12,197 nt of DNA from Acidimicrobiia bacterium (GCA_013003515.1 JABDIW010000044.1:1-12197); one strand, 5' to 3'; positions 1 to 7,854 are shown, counted from the stretch's first letter. Program-made: numbers and translations. The notes: generated by a model not told the origin, from the sequence alone.

Positions 1-73
1 CACGATGGCTGCCGAAGGCGGAGATCACGGCCTGATCGACGCCGTCACGTCCGGTATCGAGGCGCTGGCGTGA
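1..73 (+). CDS. C-terminal tail of an upstream gene, truncated by the window start
   Basis: An open frame enters from the left edge and ends at the TGA at 71-73, giving about 23 residues that end in IDAVTSGIEALA. The stop overlaps the GTG start of rnc at 70-72 (GTGA), so this is very probably the last part of the preceding gene of the same operon, with translational coupling. Too little remains for identification. Inference only: in many bacteria the gene before rnc belongs to the plsX/acpP/rpmF group, and the tail could suit the end of a PlsX-type acyltransferase, but no diagnostic motif is visible. Confidence 0.5.
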   Translation, partial: TMAAEGGDHGLIDAVTSGIEALA

Positions 74-753
74 CGGACCCGCTCGATTCCGTCGCCAATG
101 CGATCGGGCATGAGTTCACCGACAGGACGCTGGCCGTCATGGCGACGGTTCATCGCTCGCACGAGGCCGAGAACGACCTCGAGTCCTACGAGCGCCTGGA
201 ATTCCTCGGTGACGCCGTGCTGCAGCTCGCAGTGACCCACTTCCTCTTCGACCGCTACCCGGACCTCCCCGAGGGAGAGATGGCAAAGGTGCGGGCAGCA
301 GTAGTCAACGAGTCAGCGCTCGCCACGATCGGCAGGAAATGGGGAGTGCCCGCCGCCCTCCTGTTGGGGAGGGGCGAGCAGATGACGGGCGGACGTGACA
401 AGTCGTCCATCCTGTCGGATGTCGTCGAGGCCCTCCTCGGTGCGGTCTACGTCGACGGGGGATACCAGGCGGCTCGTGAGGTCGTCGAAGGGCACTGGGC
501 CGATTTGATCATCGAACGCGCCTCCAGTCCCGGAGAGCGCGACTACAAGACCCGGCTCCAGGAGCGTCTGGCGCAAGAGGGCCGCCGCCCCGAATACGTC
601 GTGGAGGAGCGCGGCCCCGAGCATTCGAAGGTGTTCTCCGCCGTGGTCATCGTCGAGGCCGAGGTCCTGGGTGAAGGCGAGGGCACGTCGAAAAAGCGTG
701 CCGAACAGGCTGCCGCAGCATCGGCTCTCTCCGGGAACGGGTCGGCCGGCTGA
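70..753 (+). CDS. rnc: Ribonuclease III
   Basis: Endoribonuclease that cleaves double-stranded RNA, acting in rRNA precursor processing and mRNA decay as a homodimer in the cytoplasm. The 227-aa product has the usual length. The RNase III signature ERLEFLGDAVL starts at residue 41; expected metal-binding acids are E41, E44, D48 and, in the second motif (SDVVEALLGA), D117 and E120. A double-stranded RNA-binding domain follows from DYKTRLQE (158-165) to about residue 221, with the typical basic KKRAEQAAA near 208-216. The GTG start overlaps the stop of the upstream frame; no strong ribosome binding site is seen, so coupling is likely. mutM begins one base after its stop. All expected catalytic positions are present and I see no damage. 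Confidence 0.96.
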   Translation: MTDPLDSVANAIGHEFTDRTLAVMATVHRSHEAENDLESYERLEFLGDAVLQLAVTHFLFDRYPDLPEGEMAKVRAAVVNESALATIGRKWGVPAALLLGRGEQMTGGRDKSSILSDVVEALLGAVYVDGGYQAAREVVEGHWADLIIERASSPGERDYKTRLQERLAQEGRRPEYVVEERGPEHSKVFSAVVIVEAEVLGEGEGTSKKRAEQAAAASALSGNGSAG

Positions 754-754
754 G

Positions 755-1582
755 ATGCCGGAGCTTCCAGAGGTCGAGACCACTCGGCGGTGTCTCGAAC
801 CGCTCGAGGGGCGAACCGTGGTGGCCGTCGATGTGCGTCGTGATCGGATGCTTCGTCGCCAGCCCCGTCCCTCCGAGTTCGCCGATCGTCTTCGCAACAG
901 GCGGCTGGAGCGGTGGGAACGGCACGGCAAGTTCCTCCTCGCCCGCCTCGTCGGCGACATCACCTGGGTGACTCACCTGGGCATGTCTGGTCGTGTCAGC
1001 CATGTCCCCGTGGGAACCGTCGAGCCTGCACACACCAACGTCGTCGTGACGTTCGACGACGGGACCGAATTCCGCCTCGTCGACCCGAGGACTTTCGGTT
1101 TCGTCAGCGCATACCTGCCAGAAGAGCTGGAAATGCTGGTCACGGGGCACCTCGGGCCGGATGCCCTCGACGATTTGCCGCGAACCGCCCGAATCGCAGA
1201 GGCCCTGTCGGGGAGGACCGCGCCCATCAAGGCACTGCTTCTCGATCAAGCGCTCATCGCCGGCGTTGGCAACATCTACGCCGACGAGTCCCTCCATCGG
1301 GCCCGCATCTCGCCGCACCGCCCCGGGGGACGTCTGAGCATCGACGACCTGAAGGTACTTCGCGGGGGCATCAAGCGGTCTCTGGAGGCGGGGTTGCGCT
1401 GGGGCGGCACGTCGCTCGATGACCTCGCCTATCTCCTCCCTGACGGACGGGCAGGCGAGTTCGCCTCACGGCTTGCGGTGTACGGAAGGGAGGACGAGCC
1501 CTGCCGGCGCTGCGGGGGCATGATCCATCGCGACGTCATTCGCCAGCGGTCGTCGTTCTGGTGTCCACAATGTCAATCATGA
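755..1582 (+). CDS. mutM: Formamidopyrimidine-DNA glycosylase (MutM/Fpg)
   Basis: Base-excision repair enzyme that removes 8-oxoguanine and formamidopyrimidines and nicks the resulting abasic site. The start is fixed by chemistry: the mature protein must begin with the catalytic proline, and only the ATG at 755 gives MPELPEVE. The frame stays open upstream to a GTG at 671 inside rnc, but that start would bury the proline. The product is 275 aa. Visible features are P2 and E3 (nucleophile and acid), K59 in the HGKFLL segment, HLGMSG at 74-79, the helix-two-turn-helix region around 150-185 with ALIAGVGNIYADE at 166-178, and a C-terminal zinc finger with C250, C253, C270, C273 and R265. PELPE rather than PEGPE at the N-terminus argues for MutM over Nei. 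It lies one base after rnc, so they share a transcript. Confidence 0.96.
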   Translation: MPELPEVETTRRCLEPLEGRTVVAVDVRRDRMLRRQPRPSEFADRLRNRRLERWERHGKFLLARLVGDITWVTHLGMSGRVSHVPVGTVEPAHTNVVVTFDDGTEFRLVDPRTFGFVSAYLPEELEMLVTGHLGPDALDDLPRTARIAEALSGRTAPIKALLLDQALIAGVGNIYADESLHRARISPHRPGGRLSIDDLKVLRGGIKRSLEAGLRWGGTSLDDLAYLLPDGRAGEFASRLAVYGREDEPCRRCGGMIHRDVIRQRSSFWCPQCQS

Positions 1583-1623
1583 CGGCCGTTTCTGAAGAAT
1601 CTCACCCGTGTAATTCGCACTGG

Positions 1624-1629
1624 TAAGCT
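1624..1629 (+). promoter_or_regulatory. Predicted -10 box of a near-leaderless smc promoter
   Basis: TAAGCT fits the actinobacterial TANNNT -10 pattern and ends 9 nt before the smc GTG. There is no Shine-Dalgarno sequence in the intervening bases, so the transcript would start about 3 nt before the start codon. No good -35 hexamer is visible. The same arrangement recurs before ftsY and ffh, which strengthens the call. Confidence 0.5.
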
Positions 1630-1638
1630 CCCTGGACC

Positions 1639-4600
1639 GTGCAACTCAGGACCCTTTCGCTCGTCGGTTTCAAGTCGTTCGCCGACCGCACCCGTCTCCA
1701 CTTCGACTCGGGTGTCAACGTCGTCGTCGGCCCCAATGGCTCGGGTAAGTCGAACCTCCTGGATGCGCTCGCCTGGGTGATGGGCACGCAGGCCACCAAG
1801 TCGCTGCGAACCGAGTCGATGGGCGACGTGATCTTCGCCGGAACCGCAACCCGTCCCGCGATGCAGCGGGCGGAGGTGAACCTCACGTTCGACAACGCCG
1901 ACAACTTCCTCCCCATCGAGCTTCCCGAGGTCACCATCACCCGCCGCCTCTATCGCGACGGCACCTCCGAGTACGAGATCAACGGAACCCCGTGCCGGCT
2001 TCTCGACATCCAGGAGCTGTTGTCCGACGGCGGTGTCGGCAGACATCAGCACGTTCTGGTCGGACAGGGTCAGATCGGTGAGATTCTCAATGCCCGCGCC
2101 GATGAACACCGCCTGGTCATCGAAGAGGCGGCCGGCATCACCAAGCACCGCAGCAGGCGAGATCGAGCCCTGCGGCGGCTGGAGAAGACCGGCATCGACA
2201 TCGACCGGTTGCGTGACCTGTTCACACAGAGCCAGCGACGACTTCGCCCGCTCAAGCGTCAGGCCAACGCTGCAGAGCGATACGACGCAGTGCGCGCCGA
2301 AGCGCGATCCCTCCGTCTCTGGCTGGGTGGCGAGGACCTGCGCCGGATCCGCTCCCGCATCGCAACGGCGGGAACCGAGCACGATGACCTCGAGACCAGG
2401 TTCCAGGCGGAAGTAGCCGAGAGAGCGGAGCTCGCCGAGCAACTGGAGAGCCTCCGCGGCGAGGCCGGAGAGGTTGGCAAGGCGCTGGAACGCGACACCG
2501 CCGCTGCAGCGCGACTCGAGACCGTGATCGAACGACTCCAGAGAATCAGTGGCATCGCTCGGGAGCGGCGCCGTTCTCTGAGCGACCGCCACGAGGGCGC
2601 GGCCGCCCGACGATCAGACCTCGACCAGGAGCTCGCCGCGATCCGCCAGGAGCTCACGGAAGCCGCATCCCAGAGCGGCGAGGCCGAGGCGCTGGCCGAG
2701 CGCCGCGGGGTCCTCCTCCGCGCCCTCGAGGACGAAGAGCGAGCACTGGCCGAGCAGCTTCAGATGCCGGCCGAAGGGCTCATCGCGACCCTGCGAGGCG
2801 ATCTGCGGGCCCTCGAGACGGCTGCCGAGCGGGATCGGCTCGAGCTGGAGTCCATCGTGCGACGCCGCGACTCCGTCACCGATCGCCTCGACCATGAACG
2901 CTCCGAGATGGCCGACCTACAAGACCAGATCGAGGCTCTCGACTCCGAGACCGGCGCTGTCACCGATCGATATCGGGCGGTAGCGAAGACCAGATCTGAA
3001 GCCGAGATCGGTCTGGAGAACGCCAGGTCGGTTCTCAACGCAGCCGATGTCGACCTGGCCCGAGCCCTCGCCAGACACGAGGCGATCGAAGCCGCCCTCT
3101 CCGGCGTGCTCGATCCCGAAGCCACCGAGACGGCGCTGAAACTCGACGGCGTCGCCGGCACCATCGTCTCCAGGTTGGCCGTTCCCCCAGAACTGGCGGT
3201 TGCCGTGGATGCCGCCCTCGGGTCATGGCGCACCGGACTGGCGGCGACGGACCGTGAGGCTGCCGCCTCGGCGGTTCAGGATCTCAAATCCCGGGGACTC
3301 GGTGGGATCGGCCTCGTTGGTATCGGCGACCGTGGTCCCGAGGTGCCGGCCCGTGCTGCGGCCAAACAATGGGGAGTTCCGGCGCTCGTCGACCTGCTCG
3401 GCGCCGAAGCCGATCGCCGGCTCGCCGAGACGTTGCTCGGAGACGTGGTTGTCGTCGAGGGCTGGTCTGCGGCTATTCGCATCGTCGACCAGATGCCCCA
3501 CATTCGTGCCGTCACACCCGAGGGAGACCTCATCGCCGCCGACGGCTTCGTTCTCGCATCCGTTGATGGTGCCGGACCGGCCGCCCTCGAGGCCGCAGCA
3601 GTCGGCATCGAAGAGGCCGAACGGCATGTCGCCAGGGCCCGCAGCGCCCACACCACAGCCCAACGCGAATTCCAGCACGCCCACGACGCCGAGCGAGAGG
3701 CAGCCGAGGCCCTCGAGTCGGTCGAGAGCCGACTCGCCGGGTCCACCGAAGCGCTCGTTGTCTTCGGCAGGAGCATCGCTGCCGCCGAAGACGAGGTCTC
3801 GAGGCTGGAAGAGCGCAACCGGGCCCTTCATGAAGCAGGCGCACTCCGCGATGAGCGTCTGTCTCAACTCCAGGACCGCATCGCCGATCTCGAAGGAGAA
3901 GAGGCGGAGCGCCACGAGGCATGGGAAGCACTCCACCGGCGCCGAGAAGACGTTGCCCGGCGACGCGAAGAAGCCCGCCAACTTCGCGAGGAGGCTGCCG
4001 CGGCCTCCGCCGGCATCGAAGAGAGGCGTCGCCTGCTCACTGCCCGTGTCGCCACCATCGAAACCGAGCTCGCCGCTCCAGACGATGTCGAGGTCGACCC
4101 GCTGGTCATCGACCGGCTCGCAGACATCGAAGACCACGCCGGGAGGACCGTCGACGAGGCACGGCGCCACGTGGAAGCTCTGCGCACCCGCCAGCGCGAC
4201 CTGCGTGAGACGGCCGGCATCGCCGACGGCAAGCTCGCCCAGGCCTATGACCGGACCGAGCATCTGGACGAGTCCATCAGCAAGGCCCGCGAACGACTCT
4301 CTGGCCTCGAGATCGAGCTTGCGGAGCTGCGAGTGCGCGACGAGGCCACGTGTGAGGGGCTGCGCCGCGACGCCGACTCCGATGAGACAGCGGCGCTCGA
4401 GGCGCCGCGCCCCGACCTGCCAGAGGACGAGAACCTGCCCGAGCGTCTCGCCTCCGTTGAGGCGCAGCTGAGGAGGATGGGCCCGATCAACCCGCTCGCT
4501 GCCACCGAATACCGAGAGCTGGCGGAGCAGACCGACCTGCTGGAAACGCAGCTCGAGGATCTCGAAGAGTCGAAGCGGGAGTTGAAGAAGGTGATCACAG

Positions 4601-5109
4601 CGCTCGACGACGAGATGGCGATCTCGTTCCGCGAGGCGTTTGCCGACATCTCACGCCTCTACGAGGAGAACTTCGGCCTGGTGTTCCCGGGGGGCAAGGG
4701 CGGGCTTCGCCTCACCGATCCCGACCGGCCGCTCGAGAGCGGCGTTGAGATCGAAGCTCAACCACTCGGTAAGAAGGTCGGCAGGCTCTCGCTGCTGTCG
4801 GGTGGAGAGCGTTCACTGGCTGCGCTGGCGTTCCTGTTTGCCGTGTTCCGCGCTCGCCCCAGCCCGTTCTACGTACTGGACGAGGTGGAGGCCGCGCTCG
4901 ACGATGCCAACCTGCGGCGCTTCCTGCGTCTCATCGATGGTCTGGGCTTGTCGACCCAGCTGGTGATCATCACCCACCAGCAGCAGACCATGGAATCGGC
5001 GGACGTGTTGTACGGGGTCACGATGGAACCCGCGGAGTCCTCGATCGTCGTCTCCAAGCGGCTCGAGGCGAGAGCCGATTCGACCGCCGCCCCCGTTTCT
5101 TCGTCGTAG
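1639..5109 (+). CDS. smc: Chromosome segregation protein SMC
   Basis: Condensin ATPase that organises and helps segregate the chromosome, normally with ScpA and ScpB, whose genes are not in this window. The 1156-aa length is typical. Layout: N-terminal ATPase half with Walker A GPNGSGKS at 31-38 and Q-loop VGQGQ at 141-145; a long E/R/A/L-rich coiled coil from about 170 to 490; a globular hinge from about 500 to 635, rich in glycine and beta-branched residues; the returning coiled coil to about 1000; and the C-terminal half with the ABC signature LSGGERS at 1053-1059, Walker B VLDE at 1079-1082 and the D-loop ALDDAN. The GTG start gives the canonical N-terminus MQLRTLSLVGFKSFAD. A 56-bp gap separates it from mutM and holds a likely own promoter. 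Several long open frames overlap it on both strands but are shadows. Confidence 0.97.
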   Translation: MQLRTLSLVGFKSFADRTRLHFDSGVNVVVGPNGSGKSNLLDALAWVMGTQATKSLRTESMGDVIFAGTATRPAMQRAEVNLTFDNADNFLPIELPEVTITRRLYRDGTSEYEINGTPCRLLDIQELLSDGGVGRHQHVLVGQGQIGEILNARADEHRLVIEEAAGITKHRSRRDRALRRLEKTGIDIDRLRDLFTQSQRRLRPLKRQANAAERYDAVRAEARSLRLWLGGEDLRRIRSRIATAGTEHDDLETRFQAEVAERAELAEQLESLRGEAGEVGKALERDTAAAARLETVIERLQRISGIARERRRSLSDRHEGAAARRSDLDQELAAIRQELTEAASQSGEAEALAERRGVLLRALEDEERALAEQLQMPAEGLIATLRGDLRALETAAERDRLELESIVRRRDSVTDRLDHERSEMADLQDQIEALDSETGAVTDRYRAVAKTRSEAEIGLENARSVLNAADVDLARALARHEAIEAALSGVLDPEATETALKLDGVAGTIVSRLAVPPELAVAVDAALGSWRTGLAATDREAAASAVQDLKSRGLGGIGLVGIGDRGPEVPARAAAKQWGVPALVDLLGAEADRRLAETLLGDVVVVEGWSAAIRIVDQMPHIRAVTPEGDLIAADGFVLASVDGAGPAALEAAAVGIEEAERHVARARSAHTTAQREFQHAHDAEREAAEALESVESRLAGSTEALVVFGRSIAAAEDEVSRLEERNRALHEAGALRDERLSQLQDRIADLEGEEAERHEAWEALHRRREDVARRREEARQLREEAAAASAGIEERRRLLTARVATIETELAAPDDVEVDPLVIDRLADIEDHAGRTVDEARRHVEALRTRQRDLRETAGIADGKLAQAYDRTEHLDESISKARERLSGLEIELAELRVRDEATCEGLRRDADSDETAALEAPRPDLPEDENLPERLASVEAQLRRMGPINPLAATEYRELAEQTDLLETQLEDLEESKRELKKVITALDDEMAISFREAFADISRLYEENFGLVFPGGKGGLRLTDPDRPLESGVEIEAQPLGKKVGRLSLLSGGERSLAALAFLFAVFRARPSPFYVLDEVEAALDDANLRRFLRLIDGLGLSTQLVIITHQQQTMESADVLYGVTMEPAESSIVVSKRLEARADSTAAPVSSS

Positions 5110-5112
5110 ACT
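5107..5112 (+). promoter_or_regulatory. Predicted -10 box of a near-leaderless ftsY promoter, overlapping the smc stop
   Basis: TAGACT fits TANNNT, and its first three bases are the smc stop codon TAG. The box ends 9 nt before the ftsY GTG, the same distance as at smc, and no Shine-Dalgarno sequence lies between. A -35 hexamer is not convincing. Inference: ftsY may have its own start of transcription in addition to read-through from smc. Confidence 0.45.
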
Positions 5113-5121
5113 CCGCTGCTC

Positions 5122-6153
5122 GTGGAACCGCTCCTTCTCCTTCTCATCGTTGTCGTCAGCGCGGCGTTGCTCGTCGCTGTCACGGCGGTCTACCTCCGCA
5201 GTCGCGGCCGGGATCATCCGCCGACGGCCACCGCTCCTGCGCCCTCAACTCCCTCGCCCACGCTCGACGCCGGGCTGCGAGCCCGCCTCGCCAAGACCCG
5301 AAGCCTCATCGGCGATCGACTCGGGGTTCTGCTGGGGAGGTCCAGATTCGACTCCGACTTCTGGGATGGGCTCGAGGAGGTGCTCATCGCTGCCGACGTG
5401 GGTGTTGCCGCCTCCTCAGAGGTCGTAGAGACGGTGCGGGCCGCCGGCCCCTCCGATGCAGGTGAAGCGGTCCAGGGGCTGCAGAGCGCGCTGCTTGGGG
5501 TCTTTGGTGAGCGGGATCGTTCGCTGGGGCGATCTCACCGACCGGCGACCTACCTGGTCGTCGGCGTCAATGGCACGGGGAAGACGACGTCGATCGGAAA
5601 GCTCGCGTCCCGTCTGCGCGGCGAAGGCCTCGATGTCGTTCTCGGATCCGCCGACACGTTCCGGGCCGCGGCCGACCAGCAGCTGAAGGTGTGGGCAGAG
5701 CGGATCGGGGTGGATGTCGTCAGTGGCGATCCGGGAGCCGACCCAGCCTCGGTGGCATTCGAGGCGTACCGGGTTGCGAAGGACCGGGACGCCGATGTCG
5801 TCATCGTGGATACCGCCGGACGACTCCAGTCGAAGACCAACTTGATGGACGAGCTGGAGAAAGTCGCCCGTGTCGTGAAGCGCGAAGCAGGTGAGCTGGA
5901 CGAGGTCCTTCTCGTGATCGACGGCACCACCGGCCAGAACGCCCTCGCCCAGGCCCGGGCGTTCACGGAGGCCGTAGCCGTCACCGGAATCGTTCTCACC
6001 AAGCTCGACGGCACTGCCAAAGGTGGCGTGGCCATCGCCATCGAGCGCGAGCTCGATATCCCCGTCAAGCTCATTGGAGTGGGGGAGGGCGTCGAGGACT
6101 TGGTTCCCTTCGACCCCAAGCCGTTCGTCGACGCATTGGTCGGTGCCGAATGA
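5122..6153 (+). CDS. ftsY: Signal recognition particle receptor FtsY
   Basis: SRP-family GTPase that docks ribosome-SRP complexes at the membrane so that membrane proteins are inserted during translation; its partner Ffh is encoded at the right end of the window. The 343-aa product begins with a strongly hydrophobic stretch (about residues 3-25) followed by RSRGR, predicting one membrane anchor, then a short Pro/Ala/Thr linker instead of the long acidic domain of the E. coli protein. The N domain covers about 50-130. G-domain motifs are GVNGTGKTT at 148-156, DTFRAAA from 178, DTAGR at 230-234 and TKLDG from 293, with the closing GVGEGVEDL segment near the end. A built-in TM segment is known from several actinobacterial FtsY proteins. 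The stop overlaps the cdd start (ATGA at 6150-6153). Confidence 0.96.
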   Translation: MEPLLLLLIVVVSAALLVAVTAVYLRSRGRDHPPTATAPAPSTPSPTLDAGLRARLAKTRSLIGDRLGVLLGRSRFDSDFWDGLEEVLIAADVGVAASSEVVETVRAAGPSDAGEAVQGLQSALLGVFGERDRSLGRSHRPATYLVVGVNGTGKTTSIGKLASRLRGEGLDVVLGSADTFRAAADQQLKVWAERIGVDVVSGDPGADPASVAFEAYRVAKDRDADVVIVDTAGRLQSKTNLMDELEKVARVVKREAGELDEVLLVIDGTTGQNALAQARAFTEAVAVTGIVLTKLDGTAKGGVAIAIERELDIPVKLIGVGEGVEDLVPFDPKPFVDALVGAE

Positions 6154-6536
6154 CCGACGCCGACCTGTACGCCGAAGCTCTTTCCGCTGCCGAGGGGGCG
6201 TACGCCCCGTATTCGAACTACCGGGTCGGCGCGGTGGTGGTCGCCGAGGATGGACGCCGATTCACCGGTGCCAATGTCGAGAACGCGGCTTACCCCTCGA
6301 CGCTGTGCGCCGAGGCGGTCGCCATCGGGTCCGCCGTCGCAGCCGGTGCCCGTGTCATCGACACCGTGGCCGTTGCGTGTCTCGACGACGACTCATGCAT
6401 GCCGTGTGGGAACTGCCGTCAGATGATGGTCGAGTTCGAGGTGAAGAGGGTGGTTGCCGGAGCCGGTCCGGGAGCGGTGCGATCGATCCCGTTCGAAGAG
6501 GTACTGCCGGACTCGTTCGGCCCCGACCACCTCTGA
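6150..6536 (+). CDS. cdd: Cytidine deaminase, small tetrameric type
   Basis: Zinc enzyme that hydrolyses cytidine and deoxycytidine to uridine and deoxyuridine in pyrimidine salvage. The 128-aa length matches the homotetrameric class. Zinc ligands are C53 in CAEA and C86 and C89 in PCGNCRQ; E55 is the expected proton shuttle. Substrate-loop residues FTGANVENAAYPS at 38-50 are in place, and the N-terminal APYSNYRVGA (19-28) is typical. The ATG overlaps the ftsY stop in an ATGA junction and only a weak ribosome binding site is seen, so translation is probably coupled to ftsY. There is no functional link to SRP; the connection is to deoA and upp further right on the other strand, which would use its product. 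Confidence 0.95.
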   Translation: MTDADLYAEALSAAEGAYAPYSNYRVGAVVVAEDGRRFTGANVENAAYPSTLCAEAVAIGSAVAAGARVIDTVAVACLDDDSCMPCGNCRQMMVEFEVKRVVAGAGPGAVRSIPFEEVLPDSFGPDHL

Positions 6537-6556
6537 CCGCGAAAACGATCCCTGGA

Positions 6557-6590
6557 CCTCCATCGCCACGAACGTAGGGTGGCGGTGAGG
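6557..6590 (+). promoter_or_regulatory. Strong hairpin between cdd and the 103-aa gene, pairing with part of its Shine-Dalgarno
   Basis: Bases 6562-6569 pair with 6579-6586 (one T-G wobble); the stem continues as 6557-6560 with 6587-6590 after a bulged C at 6561. This gives 12 pairs around a 9-nt loop. The descending arm takes up the first three bases of the AGGAGG ribosome binding site at 6588-6593, which serves the GTG at 6599. No T-run follows, so it is not a textbook intrinsic terminator. It may end or protect the cdd message, or limit translation of the next gene on read-through RNA. Confidence 0.45.
6575..6580 (+). promoter_or_regulatory. Possible -10 box for the 103-aa gene
   Basis: TAGGGT fits TANNNT and lies at the edge of the hairpin loop; a weak -35-like TGGACC lies at 6553-6558 with a 16-bp spacer. 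Transcription from here would start near 6587, after the ascending arm of the hairpin, leaving the AGGAGG sequence free. Weak evidence: a six-base motif with three free positions is easily found by chance. Confidence 0.25.
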
Positions 6591-6598
6591 AGGGAACT

Positions 6599-6910
6599 GT
6601 GCTCAAGACCGCCGTCGTTGGTGTCGATCGTGTCGAGATGACACGCGAGCTCACAACAGGTTGGCGCAACACCACCGGGCGACGGATCCTTCAGGTCTTC
6701 GGTTGGGTGCTGCTCGCCCTCGGAACGATCTCGGTGATCGTCGGCATCGTGACCGGGCCACCCATACTGTCTGGAATCGGATTCCTGGCGGCCCTGGCGG
6801 CATGGTGGATCGCCGGCAGCCTTCCTGAGCCCGCCCCTGGACCGACCAGGATCGCCGCTCAGCGCCTGGCACACGTCGAGAAGGTCTCCGGCCACCAGCT
6901 TCCGGCGTAG
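6599..6910 (+). CDS. Small two-TM membrane protein of unknown function
   Basis: Not recognised. The 103-aa product has a polar N-terminus of about 29 residues, two hydrophobic segments predicted to span the membrane (about 30-52 and 55-75, separated by a TGPP turn), and a short polar, Pro- and Ala-containing C-terminal tail of about 28 residues. The GTG start is supported by AGGAGGG ending 4 nt upstream; an internal ATG at 6638 is a weaker alternative that keeps both membrane segments. With so short a loop between them, the two helices form a hairpin with both ends on the same side of the membrane. It follows cdd after 62 bp and faces etfA tail to tail. Codon use and the clear ribosome binding site suggest a real gene; its role cannot be inferred from its neighbours. 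Confidence 0.7.
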   Translation: MLKTAVVGVDRVEMTRELTTGWRNTTGRRILQVFGWVLLALGTISVIVGIVTGPPILSGIGFLAALAAWWIAGSLPEPAPGPTRIAAQRLAHVEKVSGHQLPA

Positions 6911-6925
6911 CCGCCTCAGCGGGCT
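6909..6925. terminator. Possible hairpin spanning the convergent stop codons
   Basis: AGCCGC and GCGGGCT can pair around a CTCA loop with one bulged G (six pairs). The structure covers the end of the stop codon of the 103-aa gene and the etfA stop, which are only 5 bp apart. No T-run is present on either side, so this is only a candidate bidirectional terminator for two converging transcripts. Confidence 0.25.
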
Positions 6926-7854
6926 TCGAGGGCCTCGATCAGCTTCGGTAGGACCGTGTTGACGTCGCCCACGATTCCGAGGTCGGCGATACCGAATATC
7001 GGCGCCTCCGGGTCCTTGTTGATCGCGATGATCGTGCCCGAGTCCTTCATCCCGACCACGTGCTGCATGGCCCCGGAGATTCCGGCAGCGATGTAGACAG
7101 ACGGCTTGACGGTCTTGCCCGTCTGGCCGATCTGGTGGGAGTAGGGAACCCAGCCCGAGTCGACTACGGCTCGAGTCGCGCCGACCGCACCACCGAGAAG
7201 ACCGGCGACCTTGTCGATCAACTCGAACTTGTCTGCTCCGCCGAGCCCTCGGCCTCCGGACACCACGACATCGGCTTTCGTGAGGTCGGGTCCCTCCGAC
7301 TGCTCCACGTGGCTCTCGAGGACGGTGCCCCGCCCGTCTTCCATCGCGACTGGCGTGACGGTGGCGGCCGCGCCATCGCCTGGCTCGGCAGTGAACGCCT
7401 TGGGCCGCGCGATGACGATGCCAGGTCGATCGGCGACCTCGGTGTCGACTCGAACCGTCCCACCGAGGATCTCGTTCGACGCGATCAACGTGTCGCCATC
7501 GAGCCGGATGTCGATTGCGTTGGCCACCACGGCGGTTCCGGTTCTGGCCGAGAACCGGCCGGCCACGTCGCGATCATCCGGACCCATCCCGAACAGGATG
7601 GCTCGCGGCGACTCGGCGGAGGCGAGTTCGGCAAGAGCACCGGCGGCACCGGCTGCCGGCAATGCCCCGGCGGGGGAGAGGTGGTACACCGTTGCCGCTC
7701 CATGAGCACCGAGAACGGTTGCTGCCTCCTCGATCGACGTTCCCAGGTACACGGCGGCGACATCGGTGTCGAGCGACCGTGCCTTGGTCAAGAGTTCCAA
7801 CGACGTCGGTGACGGCGCCCCCTCGACCTCCGAGCTGAATACCCAGATAGCCAT
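6916..7854 (-). CDS. etfA: Electron transfer flavoprotein, alpha subunit
   Basis: FAD-carrying subunit of the ETF heterodimer, which takes electrons from flavin dehydrogenases (for example acyl-CoA dehydrogenases) and passes them toward the respiratory quinone pool. The 312-aa product has the normal length. The N-terminal half is the Rossmann-like ETF domain; the C-terminal FAD domain (about 192-312) shows SGGRGLGG at 199-206, QIGQTGK at 241-247, GISGAMQHVVGMKDS at 258-272 and NKDPEAPIF at 279-287, all in the family order. The ATG directly abuts the etfB stop with no gap, and GGAAGG lies 8 nt upstream inside etfB, so the two subunits are made from one transcript in balanced amounts. The electron acceptor (ETF-quinone oxidoreductase) and dehydrogenases are not in the window. 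Confidence 0.95.
   Translation of the reverse strand: MAIWVFSSEVEGAPSPTSLELLTKARSLDTDVAAVYLGTSIEEAATVLGAHGAATVYHLSPAGALPAAGAAGALAELASAESPRAILFGMGPDDRDVAGRFSARTGTAVVANAIDIRLDGDTLIASNEILGGTVRVDTEVADRPGIVIARPKAFTAEPGDGAAATVTPVAMEDGRGTVLESHVEQSEGPDLTKADVVVSGGRGLGGADKFELIDKVAGLLGGAVGATRAVVDSGWVPYSHQIGQTGKTVKPSVYIAAGISGAMQHVVGMKDSGTIIAINKDPEAPIFGIADLGIVGDVNTVLPKLIEALEAR

Noticed and set aside
671..754. N-terminal extension of MutM from a GTG inside rnc
   Set aside because: It would mask the catalytic proline that must become the N-terminus; the ATG at 755 gives the canonical MPELPE.
1583..1638. Possible terminator or small RNA between mutM and smc
   Set aside because: No stem followed by a T-run is visible in the 56 bp; only the candidate smc -10 box could be supported.
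3223..4263. 346-codon open frame antisense to smc, and a 339-codon one at 1573-2592
   Set aside because: They lie wholly or mostly inside smc on the other strand, show no domain-like pattern, and are expected from the GC-rich third-position bias of a coiled-coil gene.
3200..4471. 423-codon plus-strand frame overlapping smc
   Set aside because: Low-complexity Arg/Pro/Ser composition typical of a shifted frame; the smc frame is intact with hinge and coiled coil here, so no frameshift or overlapping gene is needed.
6537..6598. Intrinsic terminator after cdd
   Set aside because: The stem is strong but is followed by a purine-rich Shine-Dalgarno sequence rather than T residues, so it was recorded as a regulatory hairpin instead.
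7060..7812. 250-codon plus-strand frame opposite etfA
   Set aside because: Shadow of etfA, whose FAD-binding motifs are complete; the antisense product has no recognisable features.
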